A stretch of 64,000 bases of DNA from CBDDDW01 sp965226805 (GCA_965226805.1 CBDDDW010000027.1:176575-240574); one strand, 5' to 3'. Shown: positions 41,250-50,744, counted from the first letter of the stretch. The notes: generated from the letters alone by a model not told the origin. A program made the numbers and translations.

Positions 41250-41385
41250 GAGAAACTCATATCTGAGGGACACCCCTTCGGCTGGCTCAGGGCAGGCTCT
41301 CGGACTTTCGGCCCTTCGCCACGCTCAGGACAGGCGTCGGGGCTTACGCCCCTCTGCACACCCCTTTTCTTCCGCAGCCTGCTAG
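41250..41385 (+). repeat. CTAG-ended MITE-like repeat, copy D (before hyuA)
   Basis: The left end is degraded, but GAGAAACTCATATCTGAGGG and the right end TTCCGCAGCCTGCTAG match the family. The middle carries an insertion of two GAGCTTGTC-type units. It lies directly upstream of hyuA and may have shifted its promoter. Confidence 0.7.
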
Positions 41386-41516
41386 GGGAAGTTGGTGTCG
41401 AACATCACCGGCCATCCACTCAGGCGCCATTATGGCCGACTCGGGGCAACTGTCGGCGTGGGGATGGCGGCCGTGTCCCGCCCCAGCACCAATGGCCTGG
41501 CTTGGGCTAGAGCGGC

Positions 41517-42542
41517 CTAGAGGCGTCCTGCATAGAATGTGGGGTACTGTTTCCGGTAGACCTGGACCCGGCAGCGGGCGCCCTCCACAACGAAGAGCCT
41601 GTCCTGCTCATCCACCTCCACACATACTGGGGCCCAGAACAGCTTCTCCCGCTCCAACCCCTGGGCTATCTCCCTCTCCCTAAACATGTAAGCGTTGGCC
41701 TCCAGCTTGTCCTGCCCCCACTTGGAGATTGTGGCCTCTCCCAGTAGTGCCGTGATGAAGGTGCCGTCGGGCCCGAATATCTGCACCCGGTTGTTGCCCC
41801 AGTCGGCCACGTAGATGATACCCTGGCCGTCCACAGCCACCGCCGTGGGGCGTTTGAACTCCCCGTCCCCCTGGCCCGATGAGCCGAGGGCCATCACGAA
41901 CTGGCCGTCGGAGGTGAACTTTTGGATGCGGTCGTTTCGCCAGTCGGCCACGTATACGTAGCCGTCCTTGTCGATCTCGATGCCCCAGGGCATGTTGAAC
42001 TCGCCCTCACCGGCGCCGTAACGGCCCCACATGGCCAGGAACTTTCCGTCCCGGGTGAACTTTTGCACCCGGTGGTTCAGGCTGTCCACCACGTACAGGT
42101 TGTCTTCCTTGTCGAAGTGAATGCCGGCGGGGTGATCCAGCTCACCATCGCCAGTGCCGGGAGTACCCCACTTGCCTATCCAGCCACCGTCCTCGGTAAA
42201 GATGGATATGCGGTTCAGCCACTCGTCGGAGATGTACACGTTGTGCTGGCTGTCCAGGGTTATCCACGCCGGCCACACGAGGCACCCGTCGGGCACGTCG
42301 CCCTCCTCGTCGCCGATGTTGGCTACCCCCTGGCCGAAGTCCCCGATGTACTCTTCGTCGGCGGTGAGCATGGTCACCCGGATGCCGTCGGGCCGGAAGT
42401 GCAAGGACCGGTTAATAACGTACATCCTGTCCCCGGCGCCCCGGGCCATGGCTACGGCGGTGAGGAAGCCCGTGCCCAACAGCTCCATACGGCCGATGGT
42501 GTGGCTGTACTGGAAGGTGACCCCCATGGTCTCTAGAGCCAT
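41517..42542 (-). CDS. NHL-repeat beta-propeller protein, cassette 1
   Basis: This 341-residue protein is built of NHL repeats. Repeated units include GIHFDKEDNLYVVDSLNHRV, GIEIDKDGYVYVADWRNDRI and AVAVDGQGIIYVADWGNNRV, each followed by QKFT or QIFG and GxFxxxxGxxGxGDGEF, which indicates a six-bladed propeller. No signal peptide is present. It ends the minus-strand set DUF1800-DUF1501-NHL. The paralogue at 54073 shares the opening YSHTIG and the same repeat layout. These proteins may bind carbohydrates or proteins; no catalytic residue is assigned. Confidence 0.85.
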   Translation of the reverse strand: MALETMGVTFQYSHTIGRMELLGTGFLTAVAMARGAGDRMYVINRSLHFRPDGIRVTMLTADEEYIGDFGQGVANIGDEEGDVPDGCLVWPAWITLDSQHNVYISDEWLNRISIFTEDGGWIGKWGTPGTGDGELDHPAGIHFDKEDNLYVVDSLNHRVQKFTRDGKFLAMWGRYGAGEGEFNMPWGIEIDKDGYVYVADWRNDRIQKFTSDGQFVMALGSSGQGDGEFKRPTAVAVDGQGIIYVADWGNNRVQIFGPDGTFITALLGEATISKWGQDKLEANAYMFREREIAQGLEREKLFWAPVCVEVDEQDRLFVVEGARCRVQVYRKQYPTFYAGRL

Positions 42543-42585
42543 GATACGCGTTTGCCTCCGGTTGTGGCTGCGTTGGTACGGTGGC

Positions 42586-43719
42586 CTATAGAAAGTCCAT
42601 CTGCTCGAAGACTCCCCCCACCGCCGGCGCGGAGTCGATGGCCAGCCACCTCTCCAGGATGGTGGAGTACAGACCCCTAAAGTCGTTGTTGTAGGCGAGG
42701 TCGCCGTCGGTCAGCTTGCCCTCCTCCAGGGAGGGGTACTCGCCATAGAGTCCGCCCTTTACGGCATCACCGATCAACATCGCTATGCCCCCCGCACCAT
42801 GGTCGGTGCCCGAGCCGTTGTCCTTGACCCGACGGCCGAACTCGGTGAACAGCAGGAGCACAATGCTTTCGCTGGCCCCGTGCTGCTGCAGGTCGCTGTA
42901 AAAGTCATTGACGGCCTTGGAGACCTCTGTCCAGAGCCTCGTGTGAGTATCCGGCTGGCGGGCGTGAGTATCAAAAGCGTTGAAGGGGGCGGAGCAGTAG
43001 AAGACCCGTGTCCCGAACTCCGCCAGGTGCACCTGCGCTATGTCCTTCAGGTACTGGCCCATAGGGTCGGTACCGTACTCCACTGTGGAGGAGTATTTCT
43101 CGGGGGCGGTGCTCAGGATCTCCGCCCCCTTCAGTGCGTCCATGCCGATCTCCGAGAGGTACTCGGTCACCGCGCTCCTGCCCATCACGGGGGAGTACAT
43201 GTTGGCGAAAACCCCGAGGGCTTCCTGCCTCTTTTGCTCCGCCTCGATGCCCGTCAGCAGGCCATAAGTGGCCAGATCGCCCACAGACGCCACGGGCACT
43301 CCGGGGGACACCAAGGCCCGGGGAAGGCCCCTGCCGAAGTTGACCCCCGTGAGGACGTTCTCCTTCCTGGGGTCCAGCTCACGTAAGGCCCGGCCCAGCC
43401 ATCCTTCTGTCCCCAACACCTCAGGCTCGCAGGTGTGCCAGATGTCCATGGACCGGAAGTGCGAGCGGTTAGGGTTCGGGTAGCCCACACCCTGGACAAT
43501 GGCTACCTTGCCTTCGTCGTATAGCTTCTTTATGGACCCCATGACAGGGTTGAAGCCCAGCTCGTCGTTTATTGGTAGCACCCCTTCCAGGGGCACCTTG
43601 ACCACGGGCCGGTTGTCCATGTACAGGGGGTTCACGTAAGGGACCAGGGTGTTGAGGGCGTCGTTGCCCCCAGTAAGCTGGGCTACGGCCAGTGCCGGCT
43701 CTTTCTTGTGGGAATCCAT
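42586..43719 (-). CDS. DUF1501 family protein
   Basis: This 377-residue protein matches DUF1501: AVAQLTGGNDALNTLVPY near the start, PNPNRSHFRSMDIWHT, ILSTAPEKYSS, VFYCSAPFNAFDTHARQ, SIVLLLFTEFGRRVKDNGSGTDHGAGG and the end GLYSTILERWLAIDS. These are sulphatase/phosphatase-like alkaline-phosphatase-superfamily relatives. The usual twin-arginine signal seen in many members is absent. DUF1501 and DUF1800 genes are commonly paired in bacteria, as here, and their role remains unknown. The start ATG 43719 has GAGGTGTC before it. MITE copy E separates it from the DUF1800 gene. Confidence 0.85.
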   Translation of the reverse strand: MDSHKKEPALAVAQLTGGNDALNTLVPYVNPLYMDNRPVVKVPLEGVLPINDELGFNPVMGSIKKLYDEGKVAIVQGVGYPNPNRSHFRSMDIWHTCEPEVLGTEGWLGRALRELDPRKENVLTGVNFGRGLPRALVSPGVPVASVGDLATYGLLTGIEAEQKRQEALGVFANMYSPVMGRSAVTEYLSEIGMDALKGAEILSTAPEKYSSTVEYGTDPMGQYLKDIAQVHLAEFGTRVFYCSAPFNAFDTHARQPDTHTRLWTEVSKAVNDFYSDLQQHGASESIVLLLFTEFGRRVKDNGSGTDHGAGGIAMLIGDAVKGGLYGEYPSLEEGKLTDGDLAYNNDFRGLYSTILERWLAIDSAPAVGGVFEQMDFL

Positions 43720-43738
43720 GACACCTCTTCTCAGGCTC

Positions 43739-43888
43739 TAGCAGGGTGCTGAAAAACTCTTTCGACCATCCCCCTGGCCCCCTTCCTGGCCAGGAAGGGG
43801 GAGAAACTTATATCTGAGGGACACCCTCAGACTCCCGGCAAAGGGGCTTCGCCCCTCTGCACACCCCTTTCTTTCCGCAGCTTGCTAG
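43739..43888 (+). repeat. CTAG-ended MITE-like repeat, copy E
   Basis: This is the best preserved copy: TAGCAGGGTGCTGAAAAACT at the left and CGCAGCTTGCTAG at the right, with the core ATCTGAGGGACACCCTCAGA. It sits between the DUF1800 and DUF1501 genes, and its right CTAG supplies the DUF1800 stop (43885-43887). Confidence 0.85.
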
Positions 43889-45291
43889 GCAAGCTGGTAT
43901 TCCTGGGTGGCAGCTATCAGCTTGAACACGTCGCTGACCCGCTGGGGGAAGTCCTGAGCCGTTGTGTCCACCGGGCCCTCCCTCTGAAGGTGCTCCATGA
44001 TGTGGCGGCGGGTGGAGGAGGGTAGCTGGTAGTGCCCCACCAGCTTGAGACATCCGTCCACCAGAGCCTCGGGGGAAATGGCGGGCCCCTGGTCCTTCAG
44101 CCTGTCCACCATGGCGCGCACTCCTGGGTGTCCAAGGTCCCCCAGGTGCTCGGCCGTGAAGTTGATGCGCTCCACAAGGGTCCCGCTGTCCATCCAGGCC
44201 TCGCCCGTGTCCCAGCCCTCCACTGAGGGCGGGTTCAGCAGGGACTGGCCCATGTAGGTCGCCTCATTGGCCATGGTTAGGATGCTGGGCCTGGGGAAGG
44301 ACATGCCGCCCGTCATCCTCATGGTGCTCGCGATAGCGTCCACCGGGCTCTTGACCTTGGCGAACCGGGCGGTCTTGAAGAAGTCGGAGTTGAACAGTAC
44401 CCTAAGCATTGAGCGGATGTCGTAGCCCGAGCGAAAGTACTCCTCCTCCAGGATCCGGATAGCCTCGGGGTCCCGGGGCGGGCTGTCCTGCCAGTTACGG
44501 ATGGGCGGCTCGTCGGCCACGAAGAAGCTGTAGAGGTGGCGGGAGATGAACCGGGCTGTGGCCAGCTGGCGTACGATGATTTCGATGACGTCATCGCCAT
44601 TCCAGGGGCCCGTCTCTCCCAGAAAGGTCTTCTCGCCGTAGTCGTGGTCCGCGGCATTGAATATGAACTGGGAGTCGTAGGTGCCGTAGGGATAGCGGGG
44701 TATGGCGTTGGTGATGGTCCAGCCGGTGAAGGCGCGGGCACAGGCCTTGACGTCCTCCTCGGTGTAGTTAGGTTGGCCGTCCATCCCCACGCCCATGGAG
44801 AAAAGCTCCAGCAGTTCGCGGCCGTAGTTCTCGTTGATGGCGTCCTTGTGGCTGATGCAGTTGTCCAGGTAGAAGATCATGGCAGGGTCCTTGGACAGCT
44901 CCAGCAGCAGCTCTTGAAAGCTTCCGACCCCACGCTTCCGGAGCAAGTCCAGATATATCTGCATCTGCCTGCCGTTCTCGCACTTGGAGTGGCCGGTGCA
45001 CAGGATGCCGTGCCAGAACAGGGACATTTTCTCCTGCAGGGGCCTTTGGGTGTTGATGATCCGGTACATCCAGTAGGACTGGTTGGTCTCCAGCCCACCC
45101 AGAAAGAGCCAGTCTGGGAAGTAGCGTATGAGCACGTCCGTCTCTATGTCGGGCTGCTCTTCCCAGTTCAGCAGCTCTTCCACCGTGGTCTCGTAGCCCC
45201 TGGATGCCCGTTCCTCCAGCTCGTCGTAGGGGGCGCCAAAGGCGGCGCGGCGCATCAGGTGGGCGATCAGAGCTATGTCATTTCCCTCCAT
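43885..45291 (-). CDS. DUF1800 family protein, cassette 1
   Basis: This 468-residue protein belongs to DUF1800. Typical segments are ALIAHLMRRAAFGAPYDEL, EKMSLFWHGILCTGHSK, LDNCISHKDAINENYGRELL, ELFSMGVG, EDVKACARAFTGWTI, VRQLATARFISRHLYSFFVA and LLNPPSVEGWDTGEAWMDS. It is the first gene of a cassette with DUF1501 and NHL genes. Its TAG stop lies within the end of MITE copy E. The paralogue at 52605 (plus strand) is similar along its length. Family function is unknown; members are often exported in sets with DUF1501, though no signal is seen here. Confidence 0.85.
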   Translation of the reverse strand: MEGNDIALIAHLMRRAAFGAPYDELEERASRGYETTVEELLNWEEQPDIETDVLIRYFPDWLFLGGLETNQSYWMYRIINTQRPLQEKMSLFWHGILCTGHSKCENGRQMQIYLDLLRKRGVGSFQELLLELSKDPAMIFYLDNCISHKDAINENYGRELLELFSMGVGMDGQPNYTEEDVKACARAFTGWTITNAIPRYPYGTYDSQFIFNAADHDYGEKTFLGETGPWNGDDVIEIIVRQLATARFISRHLYSFFVADEPPIRNWQDSPPRDPEAIRILEEEYFRSGYDIRSMLRVLFNSDFFKTARFAKVKSPVDAIASTMRMTGGMSFPRPSILTMANEATYMGQSLLNPPSVEGWDTGEAWMDSGTLVERINFTAEHLGDLGHPGVRAMVDRLKDQGPAISPEALVDGCLKLVGHYQLPSSTRRHIMEHLQREGPVDTTAQDFPQRVSDVFKLIAATQEYQLA

Positions 45292-45336
45292 ATGCCTCTC
45301 CTCCTGGCCACCACGGCCATGCGGCCCCCCGCTTGT

Positions 45337-47064
45337 CTATCCCCTGCCCTGCCGCAGGAGCCGCCCTGGGAGCTGGCCGGTGGGTGAGCCGTCCTCGAAG
45401 GTCACCGTTCCGTTCACCAGCACCCAGCGGTAGCCTTCGGCCCGCTGCACCCGGCGCCAGTCGCCGCCGGGCAGGTCGTGGGCCGTCTCCACCGGCAGCA
45501 GCTTCAGTCCCTCCAGGTCGTACACCACGATATCCGCGGGCATCCCCTCCCGGAGGATACCCCTGTCCCTGATGCCGCCCAGGAGCGCGGGTAGATAGCT
45601 CAGCTTGTAGTGGGCTTGCTCCAGGGTCAGCGCACCCTGGTCCCTCACCATCCAGGTAATGGTCTCCGTGGGATAGCTGCCGAACACGCCGAACTTGACG
45701 TGAGCCCCCCCATCGGAGAGGCCGGGGAGGACGTAGGGCGAGCGCAGCACCTCGGCCACGTATTGAGGGTCGTCGACAAGTCTCTGGGACATGAACTCGG
45801 TGTGCAGGTCATCGGCCACCGCCAGGTCTAGGACGGCGTCCACCACGTGTTTGCCTTCCTGGACCGCTATCTCGCCCATCCGCAGGCCCACGAAACGCTC
45901 CAGGGCCGGGTTGTCCACTTCCATGACCACCAGGCCCTCCAGGGAGTTGTCCATGGTGGCCACTCCGGGCCGCAACCCTGAGTCCCACTCGTCCCGGAGG
46001 GCCGCCCGCAGCTGGGGGTCCTCCATTTTCTTGCGGCGCTCTTCCGGTGAGCCCAGCGTCACATGGGTCCATGTGGCGCTGTTATCGAACAGGTTCCAGT
46101 CCTCAAAGGTGAACTCGAAGTTGGTGAGGCTGGTCTCGGCCTGGCCGTAGACGGGTACACCCCGCCGGGCGCAGTCCTCCAGCCAGCGGAGGAACCCACG
46201 GTGCCGCTCGGGGTCCTGGGTTATGGCCTGGACCGACTGGAACAGCACAGGCCGGCCGCTGGCCTGGGCCACTTCCTCGTAGAATTTCATCATGGGCTGC
46301 CGCTGCACCTCTCCCATCTCGTCGGTGACACGATAGGTGAGCTCTATTGACCCTTCGTCCCTATCGGCCAGGACACGGGCGAAGGCCAGCAGCTCCTGGT
46401 CGCTCATCATGTCCGTGATCATGGGGGTCCCGTCGTAGTCCCGTTGCACCGAGTGGGGACCCAGGACCTGGGCTGACCAGCCGCATGCGCCCATCTCCAT
46501 CCCCTGGTGGGCAAGCTGGCACATCTGCTCCAGCTCTTCGCCCGTGGGCCTCCTGGTCTTGGCCGCTTCAAGTCCCATCACCCACACGTAGAGGGGAGTG
46601 AGGGGCACGTAGGTGGCCAGGTTCAGCCCCTTGGGGATGCGGTCCATGGAATCCAGGAACTCGCCGAAGCTCACCCAGTCCCAGAGCATGCCCAGCTTCA
46701 TGGGTTCGAAGGGGATGGCCTCGTTGCGCGTGAGGGTGAGCATAGCTCTCTCCCGGTCTTCTTCCCGGCAGGGGGCGAAGCCGAAGCCGCAGTTGCCGAT
46801 CATCACCGTGGTTACCCCGTGCCAGCCCGAAATGGAGCAGTAGGGGTCCCACTGGACCTGGGCGTCGTAGTGGGTGTGGAGGTCCACGAAGCCGGGGGCG
46901 ACGACCAGTCCCGAGGCGTCCAGAACCTTGGAGGCCTGGCTGCGGCGCAGGCCGCCTATCTGAGCGATCCTACCGTCCTTGATGGCCAGGTCGCTGACGA
47001 AGCGAGGGGCCCCAGTTCCGTCAACGATGGTGCCTCCCCTGACGATCACATCAAATTCAGCCAT
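45337..47064 (-). CDS. N-acyl-D-amino-acid deacylase-like amidohydrolase
   Basis: This 575-residue metal-dependent hydrolase starts at ATG 47064 (MAEFDVIVRGGTIVDGTGAP), the usual opening of D-aminoacylases; a longer frame to 47124 lacks support. The metal-site motif is APGFVDLHTHYDAQVQWDPY. TTVMIGNCGFGFAPCREED follows, and the C-terminal part has SDGGAHVKFGVFGSYPTE, EQAHYKLSYLPALLGGIRDR and GMPADIVVYDLEGL. The size and GNCGFGFAP motif support an N-acyl-D-amino acid hydrolase; a dihydropyrimidinase is unlikely. Its gene lies behind MITE copy F. The natural substrate is unknown. Confidence 0.85.
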   Translation of the reverse strand: MAEFDVIVRGGTIVDGTGAPRFVSDLAIKDGRIAQIGGLRRSQASKVLDASGLVVAPGFVDLHTHYDAQVQWDPYCSISGWHGVTTVMIGNCGFGFAPCREEDRERAMLTLTRNEAIPFEPMKLGMLWDWVSFGEFLDSMDRIPKGLNLATYVPLTPLYVWVMGLEAAKTRRPTGEELEQMCQLAHQGMEMGACGWSAQVLGPHSVQRDYDGTPMITDMMSDQELLAFARVLADRDEGSIELTYRVTDEMGEVQRQPMMKFYEEVAQASGRPVLFQSVQAITQDPERHRGFLRWLEDCARRGVPVYGQAETSLTNFEFTFEDWNLFDNSATWTHVTLGSPEERRKKMEDPQLRAALRDEWDSGLRPGVATMDNSLEGLVVMEVDNPALERFVGLRMGEIAVQEGKHVVDAVLDLAVADDLHTEFMSQRLVDDPQYVAEVLRSPYVLPGLSDGGAHVKFGVFGSYPTETITWMVRDQGALTLEQAHYKLSYLPALLGGIRDRGILREGMPADIVVYDLEGLKLLPVETAHDLPGGDWRRVQRAEGYRWVLVNGTVTFEDGSPTGQLPGRLLRQGRG

Positions 47065-47127
47065 GCTGCCGTTCCTTTCTTCACTGTCCCTTGTGTACCC
47101 TGCAGAAGGCCGCCTCTCGGCCACAAG

Positions 47128-47267
47128 TAGCAGGGTCCTGAAAAACTCTTCCGACCATCCCCTGACCCCCTTCCCTTCGGCAGGCTCAGGACATGTCTAG
47201 CCAGGAAGGGGGCAGGATTTGCATCTGAGGGACACCCTCAGACTCCCCTTTTTCATCAGCCTCCTAG
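47128..47267 (+). repeat. CTAG-ended MITE-like repeat, copy F
   Basis: TAGCAGGGTCCTGAAAAACT opens the copy and CATCAGCCTCCTAG closes it. The middle has an internal unit of the GAGCTTGTC type (CTTCGGCAGGCTCAGGACAT). It lies upstream of the amidohydrolase gene. Confidence 0.75.
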
Positions 47268-47501
47268 AGGTTTATCATCTCCGAACCGCACTGTCAAGAC
47301 TCGACTGAAATAGTAACCGCATCCAAAGTGTGGTGTGGAATTCGCCGGGTAGATGATATAACTGACCGAAAATGGCCGAACTCTCAGCGGCGAGGTATGC
47401 GCCCTAAAGACAGGTAACCGCACAGACGAAGAGGCTCATGGATGGCATGAGACGCACCACAGGATGCCGAGAACCGTAGCCATGACGGCGACCTCCAGGT
47501 A

Positions 47502-47530
47502 TTGACGGAAGAATCGAGGGTAGGTAGGCT
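47502..47530 (+). promoter_or_regulatory. Candidate promoter for the acyl-CoA dehydrogenase-like gene
   Basis: TTGACG at 47502-47507, 17 bases, then TAGGCT at 47525-47530, about 95 bases before the gene. The -10 is weak. The remainder of 47268-47622 shows no gene. Confidence 0.3.
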
Positions 47531-47622
47531 GTGAACGCGGGATATAGGTGCCCGAGCCGGGTGCTGTTAGCCCGATTATCGGAATGTCTGTGTAGGGTCC
47601 TAGGCTTACCACGGCCGGTGGG

Positions 47623-48894
47623 GTGTCTGTTGATGGACCCCAGGAGCGAAGGTACTTGAACGCAATACAGCCCGACGAGGACATGATGCGGGCGGCGCAG
47701 ACGGTGGCGGACCGCCTGGCGGCCCGGGCCCCAGATGTTGACAGGACACGCCAGATACCCCCGGAGACGGTCCAGGAGCTTCACGAGGCAGGCCTCCTGG
47801 CCATGGCCATACCACGGGGGCTGGGCGGGGCCGGCGCCGACCTGGTCACCCAGACCGCGGTGTTCGAGACTATCGGAGGAGCCTGTGGCTCAACCGCTTG
47901 GTGCCTCTACAACCACATCGGTACACATTCCCTCATCCATGGTCTCATGGGTCAATCCTCCTTGCCCTACCTGCGTGCAGTGGTGGAGGAGGGGGGGGGC
48001 CTGGTGGCTATCTCCCACCTCCCGATGGGTTCCGCTCGACCAGTGCCCGGTGGCTACATGGTCAGCGGCAAGTGGCGTTTCGTTAGCGGCTCCTACCGGG
48101 CTAGGTGGGCTTTCGTCAGTGCCCAGGTCCCCGGGCCTGCGCCCGACTGGACTCCCAAGGAGGAGGAGCCCGAGCCCCCCGAGACCCATACCCGCATGAT
48201 GGCCGTGGCCTTGGATTCGCCGGGGGTGCGAATTGAGGACACGTGGAATGCCATGTCCCTGCGGGGGTCCATGAGCAACGACGTGGTCGTGGAGGAGGTG
48301 TTTGTGCCTGAGGACGAGGCTCCTCTGCACCGGGTCCCGGAATCCCATGAGCCCTGGCCCCCCGGCGCCGATCCCGCCTCGGAGAACAAGGAAGTGGTGC
48401 ATCCCCTGGTGCAGACCACCATCCACCTCCCAGCCTTGATACTCGGAGTGGCCCTGGCGGCGCTGCGGGATACAATCGAATACGGGAAAGGGCAAGCCAT
48501 GTCTTTGGGCGGCCAGATGCGGGGGAGCATGCCCGGCAACCAGTTCGCGATAGCCGATGCCGCCATGTGGATTGAGGCCGGTAGGGCCTTCCTATACCAG
48601 GAGGCCCGGGCTATGGAGGGCCGGCGCCAGGCGGGCAGTCTCCCTACACCCGACGACGTGTGCAGCCTCCACATGGCCAGTGTCGTGGCCCGGGAGAACG
48701 CCCAGAGGGCGGTGGAGCGTCTGTTTAGTGTGCGAGGCGCCCACGGTCTGTATCAGACGGGCAACTTCGAACGCTACTACCGAGACGTAAGAGCGGGGAC
48801 CTTAATGGCCGGCGCGGCGCCGGACCTGGAGCGGGAACTCATCGGCAAGCACCTGTTCGGCATCCCGCCCGACGTCAAGCCCCGCTGGGCCTAA
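47623..48894 (+). CDS. Acyl-CoA dehydrogenase / flavin monooxygenase (HpaB-type) family protein
   Basis: This 423-residue flavoprotein has the acyl-CoA dehydrogenase fold: AIPRGLGGAGADLVTQTAVFETIGGACGSTAWCLYNH in the N-terminal half, SGKWRFVSGSYRARWAFVSAQV in the beta domain, then VVVEEVFVPEDEAP, and a C-terminal helical domain ending RYYRDVRAGTLMAGAAPDLERELIGKHL. The absence of the usual catalytic Glu segment and the C-terminal RDVR pattern recall flavin-dependent hydroxylases of the DszC/HpaB-like group. GTG 47623 is given as start; TTG near 47656, after GGAGCGAAGG, would remove about 11 residues and is plausible. Confidence 0.8.
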   Translation: MSVDGPQERRYLNAIQPDEDMMRAAQTVADRLAARAPDVDRTRQIPPETVQELHEAGLLAMAIPRGLGGAGADLVTQTAVFETIGGACGSTAWCLYNHIGTHSLIHGLMGQSSLPYLRAVVEEGGGLVAISHLPMGSARPVPGGYMVSGKWRFVSGSYRARWAFVSAQVPGPAPDWTPKEEEPEPPETHTRMMAVALDSPGVRIEDTWNAMSLRGSMSNDVVVEEVFVPEDEAPLHRVPESHEPWPPGADPASENKEVVHPLVQTTIHLPALILGVALAALRDTIEYGKGQAMSLGGQMRGSMPGNQFAIADAAMWIEAGRAFLYQEARAMEGRRQAGSLPTPDDVCSLHMASVVARENAQRAVERLFSVRGAHGLYQTGNFERYYRDVRAGTLMAGAAPDLERELIGKHLFGIPPDVKPRWA

Positions 48895-49152
48895 TCCCGA
48901 ATCCACCGAAGGACACGGATGGACGGCGTGAGGACAGCGGAAGGGGGTGGGTGAGGGAGCTACAGGGGAGATGGCCTGGGGTCTTGGGGTAGATGGGAGG
49001 CCGGCGGAGGGTCTTCAGTCGCCGCACAGGGCCCCTAAGGCCCTATGCGGGAGTTGCGATGCGCGGGATGGCGAGAGGATACGCAGCAGGGGACTCTCGC
49101 GACCGGGGTGGCGCGAGATTGCGGGGACGTTGGGTCAGTTGCAGGCTGGCCG

Positions 49153-50478
49153 TCAGGCCGGGAATGGAATGGCTTGCAGCCGGGCCAAGGCGCGACTGAA
49201 CTGGGTTTCCCAAGGCCAGCGCCGGGGGAGATGCAAAGTGAGGCGGCGCGCCGAGCGGGTGATCCGTCCCACCAGAGCGAAGACCCGCCGCCTGAGGGTC
49301 TTGGTGGTCACGATCTGCTGACCCAGGCCGATGCGGGCTGTCCAGCGGGCCAGGTTATGCGCCATCACCTGGACCGCCAGCCAGGCGCCGTTGGCGGCGA
49401 AGCGCCCCGACGGCATGTGGTTCAGCCCGACGCCGTACTTGAGGTCGCGTATGGCGTTCTCGACCTCGGCGTGGCGGCGATGATCGGCCTCCAGTTCCAG
49501 CGTCTCCCCATCGCGGTCGGTGATGAAGGCGTGATAGCTGTATCTGGCGAAGAGGGCGAGCTGGGAACCGGGCGTCGGCTTCACCCGCCGGACAATGAGC
49601 CGCACCGGCGCGGCGTCCGGCTTGGTCTGGAACGGGGTGTAAGTCGTCTCGGCGACATCGGCGGCGCCGTCCATCCAGTAGGGAATGGGAGTCCAGTCCT
49701 CCTCTGGTATCGCCTCGATCAGGTCCCGCAGGCTGGCGCGCTGGCGGATGGTGATAGAGAAGCGGACATCCATTTCCCGGCAGGCGGCAACGACAGTGTG
49801 GGCGTAGAAGCCGCTGTCGGCCCGCACCGTGAGTTGTCCCCTGGCCCCGCCGTAGCGCACCCGCCCCACCGTCTCACGCAGGAAGTGGGCGGCGCCACGG
49901 GCGGTGTTGGCCCGGCCCTCGCGCAGCTGGGACATCAGCACCTCGCCGGTGCCGGCGGCAATGGCCAGCAGCGGGTGATAGCCGCGGGCGCCGGTATAGC
50001 CGTGGTGGCGCGCTCCCTCCTTGGCCAGTCCATAGGTCTCGCAGATGGTCGAGTCCAGGTCGATGGTCAGGGGCGAGTCGCCGGGTCCGGCCCCAGCGGC
50101 CCAGGCCCGGGCCAACAACTGGCGGCTCACGCGGTCGAGTTGACGGACATGCCCCCACCGGAAGCTGCGCAGGAAGGTCCCCAGGGTGGATGGCGCCTTG
50201 ACCACGCAGCCTAGAACACCGACCGTCCCACCAGCGCGCAGCGCATCGGCGTCGTCGATGCAGTCGCCGCCTGCCAGCGCGGAAGCGACCAGCGTCAGCA
50301 TCTTGTCCCCAGTGTTCGCCCGTCCCGGCGCTCCGCCGAGGTCAAGGTGATGGTCGACGAGTTCCCGCAGGCCCAGGTGCCGGGCTAGGGTGGCCGGCAG
50401 GAGCAGGCCGGCATTGGCCACCAGGCGATGGTCGTCAAAGAGGATGCGGATACGGTCGGGTTTGTTCTGTGGCAGCAT
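49153..50478 (-). CDS. IS1380-family transposase
   Basis: This 441-residue transposase has the IS1380 pattern: IDLDSTICETYGLAKEGARH with the first catalytic Asp, GYTGARGYHPLLAIAAGTG, LTVRADSGFYAHTVVAAC with the second Asp, then DRDGETLELEADHRRHAEVE (Glu region) and NAIRDLKYGVGLNHMPSGRF. Length and order are normal and the gene looks intact. It lies between the acyl-CoA dehydrogenase-like gene and an alpha/beta hydrolase. Terminal inverted repeats could not be set with confidence, so only the coding region is given. An inverted pair GGGTGCTCC/GGAGCACCC flanks its start region. Confidence 0.9.
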   Translation of the reverse strand: MLPQNKPDRIRILFDDHRLVANAGLLLPATLARHLGLRELVDHHLDLGGAPGRANTGDKMLTLVASALAGGDCIDDADALRAGGTVGVLGCVVKAPSTLGTFLRSFRWGHVRQLDRVSRQLLARAWAAGAGPGDSPLTIDLDSTICETYGLAKEGARHHGYTGARGYHPLLAIAAGTGEVLMSQLREGRANTARGAAHFLRETVGRVRYGGARGQLTVRADSGFYAHTVVAACREMDVRFSITIRQRASLRDLIEAIPEEDWTPIPYWMDGAADVAETTYTPFQTKPDAAPVRLIVRRVKPTPGSQLALFARYSYHAFITDRDGETLELEADHRRHAEVENAIRDLKYGVGLNHMPSGRFAANGAWLAVQVMAHNLARWTARIGLGQQIVTTKTLRRRVFALVGRITRSARRLTLHLPRRWPWETQFSRALARLQAIPFPA

Positions 50479-50735
50479 CTATTGGGTGCTCCTTGTTTCC
50501 GGGCTGGTTTCTGTTCCAAAACCATTATCCCAGATTCAGAGGAGCACCCGATGGCTTCTTCAAGGACTGTCCCCAAGGCCGTCCTTCGGTGGATTCGGGC
50601 TAATCCCCCGGGCCTCGTGAGCATACGGAAGAATCTCCGATCCAACGGTGACTTGCGCGAGTAGGCACTGGCGGGCTGCTTCGTCGGTCCCGCACAGTGA
50701 GTAGAGAAGTATCCCATGCGGCCTAGCACCCCAGG

Positions 50736-50744
50736 TGGTATAAT
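50736..50744 (+). promoter_or_regulatory. Extended -10 promoter of the first alpha/beta hydrolase
   Basis: TGGTATAAT (extended -10, TGnTATAAT) at 50736-50744 lies 50 bases before the ATG at 50794. No clear -35 is present, as is common for extended -10 promoters. Confidence 0.5.

Noticed and set aside
41184..41273. N-terminal extension of hyuA
   Set aside because: The extension reads into MITE copy D; the ribosome site and the DVGGTFTD motif place the start at 41180.
47404..47784. Short open frames on the minus strand before the acyl-CoA dehydrogenase-like gene
   Set aside because: They overlap the true gene start and have no ribosome site or recognisable pattern beyond a short hydrophobic tail.
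49045..50214. A 389-residue open frame opposite the IS1380 transposase
   Set aside because: Antisense shadow of an intact transposase gene.
50551..50664. A 37-residue open frame (MASSRTVPKAVLRW...) next to the IS1380 gene
   Set aside because: Too short to support, no ribosome site seen, and it lies in the flank of the insertion sequence.
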